Source of the DNA: JAZGHN01 sp964496725
Lineage (GTDB): Bacteria; Chloroflexota; Dehalococcoidia; Dehalococcoidales; E44-bin46
Direction of reading: 5' to 3'
Assembly (NCBI GenBank): GCA_964496725.1
Contig: CAZCAS010000038.1
Coordinates: 1-11,773, forward strand
Length of the DNA: 11,773 bases
Shown: piece after piece, positions 1-5,604 of the stretch
Layout of the letters: every line of letters begins with the position of its first letter
Position numbering within the stretch: the stretch's first letter is position 1
The notes under the pieces: generated by a model
Database searches by the model: none
Seen by the model: the letters and a program-made list of their open reading frames with translations, nothing else
Told to the model about the DNA's origin: nothing
Translations under genes and position numbers: made by a program

Positions 1-55
1 GACTGTAAATCTGCCGCCTGAAATGGCTACGCAGGTTCGAATCCTGCCCCCTCCA
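1..55 (+). tRNA. tRNA-Tyr (anticodon GTA), 3' part only
   Basis: The window opens inside the anticodon arm. The loop CTGTAAA (3-9) places anticodon GTA at 5-7, and the 3' half of the anticodon stem is 10-14. A long variable arm follows with a short stem GCC/GGC (16-18 with 25-27), as expected for a class II tRNA such as bacterial tRNA-Tyr. The T arm is GCAGG / TTCGAAT / CCTGC (31-47). The 3' acceptor strand is CCCCTCC (48-54) and the discriminator is A55. CCA is not encoded, so a CCA-adding enzyme would be needed. The 5' acceptor and D arm lie outside the window. Confidence 0.93.
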
Positions 56-73
56 GTATTTTGGGGCTGCGAC

Positions 74-103
74 TGGACACCGAATTGTAGAATCCTATAT
101 AAT
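74..103 (+). promoter_or_regulatory. sigma-70-type promoter for tRNA-Thr/tuf
   Basis: The -35 hexamer TGGACA (74-79; 5/6 to TTGACA) is separated by 18 bases from a perfect -10 TATAAT (98-103). The predicted transcription start is near 110, about six bases before the mature 5' end of tRNA-Thr at 116. This would drive tRNA-Thr and the downstream tuf-rpmG-secE-nusG-ribosomal protein run. Read-through from tRNA-Tyr may add to it. The boxes and spacing are seen in sequence; promoter activity is inferred. Confidence 0.7.
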
Positions 104-115
104 ATAGTATCAAAT

Positions 116-188
116 GCCCACATAGCTCAGTAGGTAGAGCACGTTCTTGGTAAGAACGGGGTCAGCAGTTCGAATCTGCTTGTGGGCT
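116..188 (+). tRNA. tRNA-Thr (anticodon GGT)
   Basis: This is a complete cloverleaf. The acceptor is GCCCACA (116-122) with TGTGGGC (181-187), seven perfect pairs. The D stem is GCTC/GAGC (125-128 with 137-140). The anticodon stem CGTTC/GAACG (142-146 with 154-158) encloses loop TTGGTAA, giving GGT at 149-151, which reads ACC and ACU threonine codons. The variable loop is GGGTC. The T arm is AGCAG/CTGCT with loop TTCGAAT. The discriminator is T188 and CCA is not encoded. Only 19 bases separate it from the tuf start, so it is probably processed from the 5' end of the tuf transcript, as in other tRNA-tuf operons. Confidence 0.97.
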
Positions 189-207
189 GTTGAATAAGGG
201 GGTTAAA

Positions 208-1410
208 ATGGCAAAAAAGAAATTCGAGCGCACTAAACCACACTGCAATGTGGGCACCATCGGTCATGTTGACCATGGCAAAACAACATTAACTTCGGCG
301 ATAACGCTGGTACTCTCTAAAGCGGGAACCACAGGCTACCGTGCCTTTGAGAGCATTGATAACGCGCCTGAGGAGAAGGCACGGGGCTTAACTATCGCTA
401 TCGCTCATATTGAGTATGAGACCGCAAAGCGGCATTATGCTCACATTGATTGTCCAGGCCATGCTGACTATATTAAGAATATGATAACCGGGGCTGCCCA
501 GATGGACGGAGCTATATTGGTGGTGAGTGCTCCCGATGGCCCTATGCCTCAGACCAGAGAGCACCTTCTCCTGGCTCGCCAGGTGCAGGTTCCCGCAATT
601 GTGGTTGCCCTCAATAAGGTAGATGCGATGGATGATGAAGAGCTTTTGGAGCTGGTGGAGCTGGAGATGCGGGAGTTGCTTAGCAAGCATGGTTTCCCTG
701 GGGATGAGATACCTATCATCAGAGTGAGCGCTCTCAAAACTCTAGAGTGCGGTTGCGGTAAGAGGGAGTGTCAGTGGTGCGGAGCCATCTGGAAGCTAAT
801 GGATACCATAGATGAATATATTCCTATCCCCGTGCGACCTAAGGACCAGCCCTTCTTAATGCCGATAGAGGATGTCTTTAGCATTAAAGGTCGGGGTACG
901 GTGCCTACAGGCAGGGTTGAGCGTGGTGTGGCTAAGGCTGGGATGGAGGTTGAGATAGTCGGCTTGCATCATGAGCCTCGAAAAGTGGTGGTTACCAGCC
1001 TGGAGATGTTCCACAAGACCCTGGATGAGGCTGAGCCAGGCGATGCTGTTGGCTGCTTATTGAGGGGCGTGGAGCGGGAGGACCTAGAAAGAGGGCAGGT
1101 ATTGGCTGCTCCTGGTACTATTAAACCACATACCCATGCTGAGGGTGAGGTATATGTGTTGAGTAAGGAGGAGGGAGGGAGACACACCCCCTTCTTTACC
1201 GGATATAAGCCCCAATTTTATATCAGGACCACGGATGTTACCGGCGAGATTAAGCTACCGGAAGGGGTAGAAATGGTTATGCCCGGTGACAGTACCACTA
1301 TGGATATCAAGCTTATATATCCTGTGGCCCTGGAGCAGGGTCTGCGTTTCGCTATCAGGGAGGGGGGTAAAACGGTAGGTGCGGGCACCTTTACCCGCAT
1401 TATAGAATAA
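208..1410 (+). CDS. tuf: translation elongation factor Tu
   Basis: EF-Tu is the GTPase that delivers aminoacyl-tRNA to the ribosomal A site in the cytoplasm. The product is 400 residues, normal for the family. G-domain motifs are intact: P-loop GHVDHGKT (19-26), effector RGLTI (59-63), DCPGH with catalytic His85 (81-85), NKVD (136-139) and SAL (174-176). Beta-barrel domains II and III follow, ending in a typical FAIREGGKTVGAGTFTRIIE tail. ATG 208 is chosen over an in-frame TTG at 190, because the ATG follows a purine-rich AAGGGGG (197-202 region) and gives the family N-terminus MAKKKFERTKPH. Oddities are a Cys-x-Cys-x4-Cys-x2-Cys segment after SAL (C181, C183, C188, C191) and Pro233 in GTVPTGR, where GTVVTGR is usual. 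It lies between tRNA-Thr and rpmG, which starts two bases after its stop. Confidence 0.98.
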   Translation: MAKKKFERTKPHCNVGTIGHVDHGKTTLTSAITLVLSKAGTTGYRAFESIDNAPEEKARGLTIAIAHIEYETAKRHYAHIDCPGHADYIKNMITGAAQMDGAILVVSAPDGPMPQTREHLLLARQVQVPAIVVALNKVDAMDDEELLELVELEMRELLSKHGFPGDEIPIIRVSALKTLECGCGKRECQWCGAIWKLMDTIDEYIPIPVRPKDQPFLMPIEDVFSIKGRGTVPTGRVERGVAKAGMEVEIVGLHHEPRKVVVTSLEMFHKTLDEAEPGDAVGCLLRGVEREDLERGQVLAAPGTIKPHTHAEGEVYVLSKEEGGRHTPFFTGYKPQFYIRTTDVTGEIKLPEGVEMVMPGDSTTMDIKLIYPVALEQGLRFAIREGGKTVGAGTFTRIIE

Positions 1411-1412
1411 AC

Positions 1413-1580
1413 ATGGCCAGGAAAGCTGAAGCTAGGGTTATTGTCTACCTTGCCTGCACTGAGTGCAAGGAGAGGACGTATACTACAACTAAGAATAGAA
1501 GGAATGATTCCCAACGACTAGAGCTTAGGAAATATTGCCCTCGTTGTCGCTCTCATAAGATTCATAGAGAGGTAAAATAG
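1413..1580 (+). CDS. rpmG: 50S ribosomal protein L33
   Basis: L33 is a small protein of the large ribosomal subunit near the E site. This gene encodes only 55 residues. The translation begins MARKAEARVIVYLACTEC and contains two zinc-ribbon knuckles, CTEC (C15, C18) and CPRC (C42, C45), so it is the zinc-binding form. The middle TTTKNRRN is the usual L33 signature, and the C-terminus KYCPRCRSHKIHREVK fits the family. ATG 1413 lies two bases after the tuf stop, suggesting translational coupling; the order tuf-rpmG-secE-nusG is common in bacteria. Length and motifs leave little doubt. Confidence 0.96.
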   Translation: MARKAEARVIVYLACTECKERTYTTTKNRRNDSQRLELRKYCPRCRSHKIHREVK

Positions 1581-1590
1581 GGTAGCGCAA

Positions 1591-1836
1591 TTGGGAAGTA
1601 AGCGGGATTCTTCAATGACATATCATGCTCCTAAACCTAAGCAAGGAGGCTCTAGATTTGTTAGAGCCGCTACCGAGGTTATAAATGAGTTAAAGAAGGT
1701 AGTCTGGCTTTCTAGGCGAGAGGCGGTCTATTTGACAGGGATGGTGTTTATTATTACTATCATCTTTGGTGCGATTCTGGGAGCCTTGGACTTTGGTTTT
1801 GCCGAGGCTGCCAGTAAAATCTTTCTAGGCCGATGA
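1591..1836 (+). CDS. secE: preprotein translocase subunit SecE
   Basis: SecE is the small clamp subunit of the SecYEG channel in the cytoplasmic membrane. The product has 81 residues from TTG 1591, or 73 from ATG 1615. It has a polar basic N-terminus, then the amphipathic conserved block ELKKVVWLSRREAV, then a single hydrophobic helix (GMVFIITIIFGAILGALDF), which is the standard single-helix SecE layout. Start choice is uncertain: TTG 1591 has AGGG (1579-1582) eight bases upstream, while ATG 1615 has only a weak GGGA upstream. It sits between rpmG and nusG, its usual place. The tRNA-Trp gene found just before secE in many bacteria is absent. Confidence 0.93.
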   Translation: MGSKRDSSMTYHAPKPKQGGSRFVRAATEVINELKKVVWLSRREAVYLTGMVFIITIIFGAILGALDFGFAEAASKIFLGR

Positions 1837-1923
1837 CAGTTTGGCAATTTTCAAGTTGAGTTGAAGCGTATTGATGGGGGATGTTGTGCTTTCCCAAGAA
1901 TTTTTACCTGAGTGAGGTCTTTG

Positions 1924-2457
1924 ATGGCTAAAGAGCCCAAAACTTGGTTTGTAATCCATACGTATTCAGGCCATGAAGAGCGAGTCAAGAAGAATTTAGA
2001 ACAGCGTGTAAAGTTCATGGACCCCGATAGCGAGGTTTCTAAGGTAGTTATCCCTACGGAGGACGAAGTTGAGGTTAAAAATGGGCAGAGGCGGACTGTG
2101 GCCAAGAAGATACTGCCTGGTTACGTCCTTATTCAAATGAAGATGAGTGACCAGAGCTGGAGGATAGTGCGCAACACCCCTGGTGTCACTGGTTTTGTTG
2201 GTAGTGGAAGTAAACCTGCTCCTCTGGGGGAGGATGAAGTTAGCCGAATTTTGAAACAGATGGAGGCTGAAGCGCCAAGGTTTAAGGTGGGCTTTCGTGA
2301 GGGGCAGAGTGTGCGGGTGATTGATGGTCCGTTTATTGATTTTATAGGAGTAGTGGACAGCATAAATACGGAAAAAGGGAAAGTCAAGGTGATGCTGTCC
2401 CTCTTTGGGCGTGAAACACCAGTGGAGCTTGACTTCTTGCAGGTCGAGAAGCTTTAA
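1924..2457 (+). CDS. nusG: transcription termination/antitermination factor NusG
   Basis: NusG binds RNA polymerase, promotes processivity and links transcription with Rho or the ribosome. The product has 177 residues, normal length. The N-terminal NGN domain opens with KTWFVIHTYSGHEERVKKNL and includes KKILPGYVLIQM and the NTPGVTGFVG motif near residue 80. The C-terminal KOW domain contains GQSVRVIDGPFIDFIGVV and ends with the family motif LFGRETPVELDFLQVEKL. ATG 1924 is preferred to GTG 1912 because GAGG (1914-1917), six bases before the ATG, is the best ribosome binding site and would lie inside the longer reading frame. The 75-base gap after secE shows no clear promoter or terminator, so it probably stays in the same transcript. 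Confidence 0.97.
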   Translation: MAKEPKTWFVIHTYSGHEERVKKNLEQRVKFMDPDSEVSKVVIPTEDEVEVKNGQRRTVAKKILPGYVLIQMKMSDQSWRIVRNTPGVTGFVGSGSKPAPLGEDEVSRILKQMEAEAPRFKVGFREGQSVRVIDGPFIDFIGVVDSINTEKGKVKVMLSLFGRETPVELDFLQVEKL

Positions 2458-2476
2458 GCTCTTTTAGGAGATACAG

Positions 2477-2899
2477 GTGGCAAAGAAGGTAAAAGCTGTA
2501 ATTAAGTTGCATATTCCGGCGGGGAAAGCGAATCCGGCACCCCCCGTAGGCTCAGCATTAGGTCAGCATGGGGTAAATATCATGGCCTTTTGTAAAGATT
2601 ACAACGAGCGTACTGCGGGACAGGCCGGCTCTATTATTCCGGTGGTGATAACTGTCTTCGAGGACAGGTCATTTACCTTTGTTACTAAAACACCACCAGC
2701 TAGTGATTTGCTGAAAAAGGCGTTGGGCGTGGATAAAGGTTGTGGCGAGACCGGTCGTGAGACGGTGGGCAAACTGTCCCGAGAAAAAATTCGCGAAATA
2801 GCTGAGCTTAAGGCTAAAGACTTGAATGCTAATAGCGTTGAAGCGGCGGAGCGAATTATTGAGGGCACCGCCAGAAGTATGGGAATCGAGATAGAGTAA
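2477..2899 (+). CDS. rplK: 50S ribosomal protein L11
   Basis: L11 is part of the GTPase-associated centre of the large subunit and binds the 23S rRNA segment where thiopeptide antibiotics act. The product has 140 residues, normal length. The N-terminal domain shows the flexible proline region GKANPAPPVGSALGQHGVNI. The C-terminal rRNA-binding domain includes KTPPASDLLKKALG and ends SVEAAERIIEGTARSMGI. The start is GTG 2477, supported by AGGAG (2466-2470) six bases upstream. It begins 19 bases after nusG and its stop is two bases before rplA. No separate L1-binding leader is evident in the short gap upstream. Confidence 0.98.
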   Translation: MAKKVKAVIKLHIPAGKANPAPPVGSALGQHGVNIMAFCKDYNERTAGQAGSIIPVVITVFEDRSFTFVTKTPPASDLLKKALGVDKGCGETGRETVGKLSREKIREIAELKAKDLNANSVEAAERIIEGTARSMGIEIE

Positions 2900-2901
2900 A
2901 A

Positions 2902-3615
2902 ATGGCAAAACGGGGCAAAAACTATCAAGGGGCAGTCAAGCTACTGGAGAAGGCCATAACTTATTCTCCCCAGGAGGCTGTTGAGCTGATTAAGAAGGCA
3001 GCTTATGCTAAATTCGATGAGACTGTGGAACTCCACCTCAGGATGGGTGTCGACCCGCGTAACGCCAGCCAGCAGGTGCGCGGCGTTGCCCTCCTGCCTC
3101 ATGGATTGGGCAAGCAGATGCGCATTTTAGTCTTTGCTGAGGGCGAGGCGGAGAAAATTGCCAAAGAGGCCGGGGCTGACTTTGTTGGCGGCGACGATTT
3201 GATTAAGAAGATTGAGGGTGGCTGGTTGGATTTTGATGCCACTATTGCTACCCGTGACATGATGGGTAAAGTGGGTAAGTTGGGGAAAATTTTGGGCAGG
3301 AGGGGACTAATGCCCAACCCTAAGCTGGGCACAGTGGTGGCTCCAGAGGATTTGTCCAGGGTGATAAGTGATACTGGCAAGGGGCGTGTCGAATTTAAGC
3401 TGGACAGGACAGCTATTATCCATGTCCCCCTGGGCAAGGTTAGTTTTGATGATGATAAGCTGATGGACAACCTGACTGCTATGATAGAGGCGCTGGTGAA
3501 GGCTAGGCCTGGTGCTCTCAAGGGACAGTATGTTAAGACCGCCGTCTTAACCACCACTATGGGCCCTGGGATAAAGCTTGATCTTCAAACAACCCTTGCT
3601 TTAAGTGCTGGTTAA
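2902..3615 (+). CDS. rplA: 50S ribosomal protein L1
   Basis: L1 forms the mobile stalk of the large subunit that handles deacylated tRNA at the E site; in many bacteria it also represses its own operon. The product has 237 residues, typical length. Recognisable segments are MAKRGKNYQGAVKLL, the DETVELHLRMGVDPRNASQQ block, the diagnostic GKLGKILGRRGLMPNPKLGT signature near residues 125-145, and KGRVEFKLDRTAIIHVPLGK. ATG 2902 is separated by two bases from the rplK stop, so translation is probably coupled. About 200 bases of leader separate it from rplJ, with no clear terminator directly after its stop. Confidence 0.98.
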   Translation: MAKRGKNYQGAVKLLEKAITYSPQEAVELIKKAAYAKFDETVELHLRMGVDPRNASQQVRGVALLPHGLGKQMRILVFAEGEAEKIAKEAGADFVGGDDLIKKIEGGWLDFDATIATRDMMGKVGKLGKILGRRGLMPNPKLGTVVAPEDLSRVISDTGKGRVEFKLDRTAIIHVPLGKVSFDDDKLMDNLTAMIEALVKARPGALKGQYVKTAVLTTTMGPGIKLDLQTTLALSAG

Positions 3616-3649
3616 TGATATTCTAGGTGAACTTGATTAAAAACTGAAT

Positions 3650-3776
3650 AATTTCCTGAGACAGTGGGTGCCGTTTAAAGGCTTAAATCGGTTTGCCTGC
3701 CGAGGAGAAACAAAAGCGTTAAACCAATACGGTTTGACCTGAGTCCTTCTGCGGTAGGCAGAAGGACTTATTTTTT
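3650..3776 (+). promoter_or_regulatory. ribosomal protein L10 leader (autoregulatory attenuator)
   Basis: The untranslated region before rplJ contains the hallmark blocks of the L10 leader family: GACAGTGGGTGCC (3660-3672) and GCCTGCCGAGGAG (3695-3707). In other bacteria this region binds the L10-L12 complex, giving feedback on rplJL. Readable structure: a hairpin with an 8-bp stem (3718-3725 with 3731-3738, loop AATAC); an 11-bp helix 3692-3702 with 3752-3762 containing two G-U pairs; and the intrinsic terminator 3742-3776. The 11-bp helix uses the 3' terminator arm, so it excludes the terminator and acts as a candidate antiterminator. Protein binding over 3660-3707 would free the terminator arms and stop transcription. 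The pairings are seen; the binding mechanism follows from the known family. Confidence 0.85.
3742..3776 (+). terminator. intrinsic terminator (attenuator) upstream of rplJ
   Basis: A perfect 10-bp stem GTCCTTCTGC (3743-3752) / GCAGAAGGAC (3758-3767) encloses loop GGTAG and extends by A3742-T3768. It is followed by TTATTTTTT (3768-3776). It lies 38 bases before the rplJ start, inside the leader, so it acts as a conditional attenuator rather than an operon end. It is the only textbook Rho-independent terminator found in the window. Confidence 0.88.
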
Positions 3777-3814
3777 AATAGAGGCTCAGCGATAGGATTA
3801 GGAGGCGATGAGCG

Positions 3815-4339
3815 ATGTCTAAAGAGAAGAAGGCGCAGGTTATTGATAGATTGCAGGAGACCTTTTCCAAATGTAGCATCGGTATCTTAACCGACTATCG
3901 GGGGTTATCGACTTCTGAGATAAACGGTCTACGTCGTAAGCTAAGGGAGGTGAGTGTTGAGTACAAGGTGGTGAAGAATACCTTGGCTCGATTTGCCGCT
4001 GAGAGGGAGAGCAGGGATGATTTGGCCAGCTTTTTTGCGGGTCCGGTAGCTATTGCTTTCGGCTATGGCGATATTGTTGAGCCAGCTAAAGTTTTGGCTG
4101 ACTACATCCGCATCTCGAAGTTGGAGCTCCCTATCAAGGGAGGCTTTTTGACTGATAGGCTGCTTAACGCGGAGGAGGTAAAGACCCTCTCTAGATTGCC
4201 ATCAAGGGAGGTTTTGTTAGCCAAGGTTCTGGGTGGGATGCAGAGTCCCATCGTTTCGTTAGTTAATTGCCTTAATGCCCCTATAGCAGGGTTTGCTAGG
4301 GTTATACAGGCTAGGATTAAACAATTGGAGGGAGCATAA
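3815..4339 (+). CDS. rplJ: 50S ribosomal protein L10
   Basis: L10 anchors the L12 stalk to the large subunit and, with L12, represses its own leader. The product has 174 residues, normal length. The N-terminal rRNA-binding domain shows KAQVIDRLQETF, LTDYRGLSTSEINGLRRKLR and EYKVVKNTLARFA. The C-terminal helix that binds L12 dimers ends IAGFARVIQARIKQLEGA. ATG 3815 follows AGGAGG (3800-3805) with nine bases between. An ATG at 3808 is out of frame and too close to the ribosome binding site. It is preceded by the L10 leader and followed after two bases by rplL. Confidence 0.98.
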   Translation: MSKEKKAQVIDRLQETFSKCSIGILTDYRGLSTSEINGLRRKLREVSVEYKVVKNTLARFAAERESRDDLASFFAGPVAIAFGYGDIVEPAKVLADYIRISKLELPIKGGFLTDRLLNAEEVKTLSRLPSREVLLAKVLGGMQSPIVSLVNCLNAPIAGFARVIQARIKQLEGA

Positions 4340-4341
4340 AA

Positions 4342-4929
4342 ATGGCGGACAAAGAAGCAAAAGTCGAGCAGGACAAAGAGAAAGAGACTGCTGAGGTTAA
4401 AGGGCAGCCGTCGGCTGAGAAGGCTACTGAGAAGGAGGCCCCTGCCAAAGCGGAGAAAGCTGCTGAGAAGGAGGCCCCTGCCAAAGCGGAGAAAGCGGCT
4501 GAGAAGAAGGCTCCTGCCAAAGCGGAGAAGAAGGTGCGCACAGCGGCTATTGACGAAATAATGGCTGCTGTGAAGAATATGACAGTGCTTGAGCTCTCGG
4601 AGCTGGTAAAGGCTATGGAGGCTGAGTTTGGCGTTAGCGCTGCTGCTCCTGTAATGGCTGCTGGTGCTGCCCCGGCTGAAGCCGCTGGTGGCGCTCCGGC
4701 TCCGGCTGATGAGGAGAAGACAGAGTTTAATGTGATTCTTAAGGATGCTGGGGCTAACAGAATTAGCGTAATTAGAGCAGTGCGGGAGTTGACCACCCTC
4801 GGTCTAAAGGAATCTAAGGACTTGGTGGAGGGTGCTCCCAAGCCGGTGAAAGAGGGGGTTGGTAAGGAGGAGGCCGCCACCGCCAAGCAGAAGCTTGAGG
4901 CTGCTGGGGCTACTGTCGAGATTACATAA
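4342..4929 (+). CDS. rplL: 50S ribosomal protein L7/L12 with repeated N-terminal extension
   Basis: L12 forms the multi-copy stalk that recruits translation GTPases. The product has 195 residues, while usual L12 is about 120-130. The C-terminal 128 residues are standard: dimerisation domain (about 68-100, IDEIMAAVKNMTVLELSELV), an Ala/Pro/Gly hinge (about 101-125), and a C-terminal domain with EKTEFNVILKDAGANRISVI and GLGLKESKDLVEGAP-like motifs. Residues 1-66 are an added, highly charged Lys/Glu/Ala segment with three copies of the 12-mer EKEAPAKAEKAA (30-41, 42-53, 54-65). ATG 4342 follows GGAGGGAG (4327-4334). No alternative start with a good binding site lies at the start of the conserved core, so the extension looks translated. 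It begins two bases after rplJ, consistent with coupling. Confidence 0.96.
   Translation: MADKEAKVEQDKEKETAEVKGQPSAEKATEKEAPAKAEKAAEKEAPAKAEKAAEKKAPAKAEKKVRTAAIDEIMAAVKNMTVLELSELVKAMEAEFGVSAAAPVMAAGAAPAEAAGGAPAPADEEKTEFNVILKDAGANRISVIRAVRELTTLGLKESKDLVEGAPKPVKEGVGKEEAATAKQKLEAAGATVEIT
4429..4530 (+). repeat. 36-base tandem repeat inside rplL
   Basis: Two nearly identical 36-base units (4429-4464, 4465-4500; they differ only near the unit ends) are followed by a diverged third copy (4501-4530 and slightly beyond). The unit keeps frame and encodes EKEAPAKAEKAA. The near-identity of units one and two at DNA level suggests recent duplication or gene conversion by slippage. Copy number may vary between strains. 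Confidence 0.9.
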
Positions 4930-4952
4930 GACCTGATAATCCCCTGGCTCTA

Positions 4953-4981
4953 TTGAAAGTGGTGCTGATAGGACGTATAAT
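4953..4981 (+). promoter_or_regulatory. sigma-70-type promoter downstream of rplL
   Basis: The -35 TTGAAA (4953-4958; 5/6) and a perfect -10 TATAAT (4976-4981) are separated by 17 bases. The predicted start is near 4988, giving a leader of about 25 bases before TTG 5014. It would let the small membrane protein gene be expressed independently of the ribosomal protein operon. The boxes are seen; activity is inferred. Confidence 0.65.
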
Positions 4982-5013
4982 TCTGTTAGGGATATCCTGA
5001 CAGGAGATTGAGT

Positions 5014-5271
5014 TTGGCTTACTCTGAGCATGTCATATTGATGGCTATGGGTGGGGGGTTTATCGGGGCGGGCATAGGTGTGTTTTTCACGGGCAAGAGG
5101 AAAGAGAAAAATTACTATGACTCCCTGGCTACTCGCACCGATTTGAGGGAGTTTCTGGAGCACACACCATCGCGTCCCGAGCATGTTTCAATAAAGCTGG
5201 GGGGTTTGATAGCTATTATTATCGGTGCGGTTCTGCTCGGTATCGGTGGTGGCGTTCAATTTTTGGGGTGA
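5014..5271 (+). CDS. small two-helix membrane protein of unknown function
   Basis: I do not recognise a family. The product has 85 residues with two hydrophobic segments: about 6-26 (VILMAMGGGFIGAGIGVFF), glycine-rich, and about 61-84 (LGGLIAIIIGAVLLGIGGG). Between them is a polar 35-residue loop that begins with basic TGKRKEKNYY and contains acidic and basic residues. By the positive-inside rule the loop is probably cytoplasmic, with both termini outside. The start is TTG 5014, because AGGAG (5002-5006) is seven bases upstream; TTG 5008 would leave only one base. It has its own consensus-like promoter and is convergent with the SemiSWEET gene, 45 bases apart. It lies where rpoB follows rplL in many bacteria. 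No catalytic motif is visible. Confidence 0.75.
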   Translation: MAYSEHVILMAMGGGFIGAGIGVFFTGKRKEKNYYDSLATRTDLREFLEHTPSRPEHVSIKLGGLIAIIIGAVLLGIGGGVQFLG

Positions 5272-5316
5272 GGTCTGAGCCACACCATTTGTCTCGCTAG
5301 ATGCTGAATGGCTTCA

Positions 5317-5574
5317 TTATCTTCCATACTTCAGCTTAGCCCAGAGAAGCACCGCGGTAATGGCTATGCTGGCTGAGTTCCACAGGACAACCGGGGCGAG
5401 GTTAAAGTAACGCCCGTAGTTTACCCAGAAGATTAGTCCTATCAGGAGCATAAGGGTAAAGGGCAAGCTTATATCGTGTGCGCTCTTCAGCTTAAAAACG
5501 CGGTGGACCTGGGGGATGAGGCTGGAGGTTATTATCCCTCCGCCAATAAAGCCTAGAATCTCTGGTGAAAACAA
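5317..5574 (-). CDS. SemiSWEET-type PQ-loop membrane transporter
   Basis: SemiSWEETs are small sugar uniporters with one triple-helix bundle that work as dimers in the membrane. The product has 85 residues, normal size, with three hydrophobic segments (about 7-24, 36-56, 61-79). The PQ motif is at P21-Q22 in SSLIPQVHRVFKLKSAHDIS, matching the PQ-loop family. Trp50 and Asn66 are 16 residues apart, the same spacing as the sugar-contacting Trp/Asn pair of characterised SemiSWEETs. The start is TTG (5574-5572), supported by AGGAG on the minus strand (5588-5584) nine bases upstream. It begins 30 bases after the comM stop, so it is likely co-transcribed with it. The substrate cannot be read from sequence. 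Confidence 0.85.
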   Translation of the reverse strand: MFSPEILGFIGGGIITSSLIPQVHRVFKLKSAHDISLPFTLMLLIGLIFWVNYGRYFNLAPVVLWNSASIAITAVLLWAKLKYGR

Positions 5575-5604
5575 GGTCAGTTTCTCCTTTCAAGGTTGTT
5601 TCGA

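Noticed and set aside
1871..1905. GGGGA...TTCCC with a following T-run between secE and nusG, as a terminator.
   Set aside because: Only four or five pairs with a long loop, and it would cut an operon of essential genes; too weak to call.
3616..3655. A possible separate promoter for rplJL just after rplA (TTGATT at 3633, AATAAT at 3647).
   Set aside because: Hexamer spacing is only eight bases; no pair with 16-19 spacing was found.
3808..3822. Tiny out-of-frame ORF (ATG AGC GAT GTC stop) overlapping the rplJ start, a possible leader peptide.
   Set aside because: The ATG is only two bases after AGGAGG, too close for initiation; ATG 3815 has better spacing and encodes L10.
4429..4530. 36-base periodic repeat resembling a CRISPR unit length.
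   Set aside because: Units are directly adjacent without spacers and keep the rplL reading frame; it is a protein-coding tandem repeat.
4317..4886. Long Ala/Ser-rich minus-strand frame opposite rplL.
   Set aside because: It is the antisense shadow of the GC-biased, repetitive L12 gene with no binding site or recognisable family.
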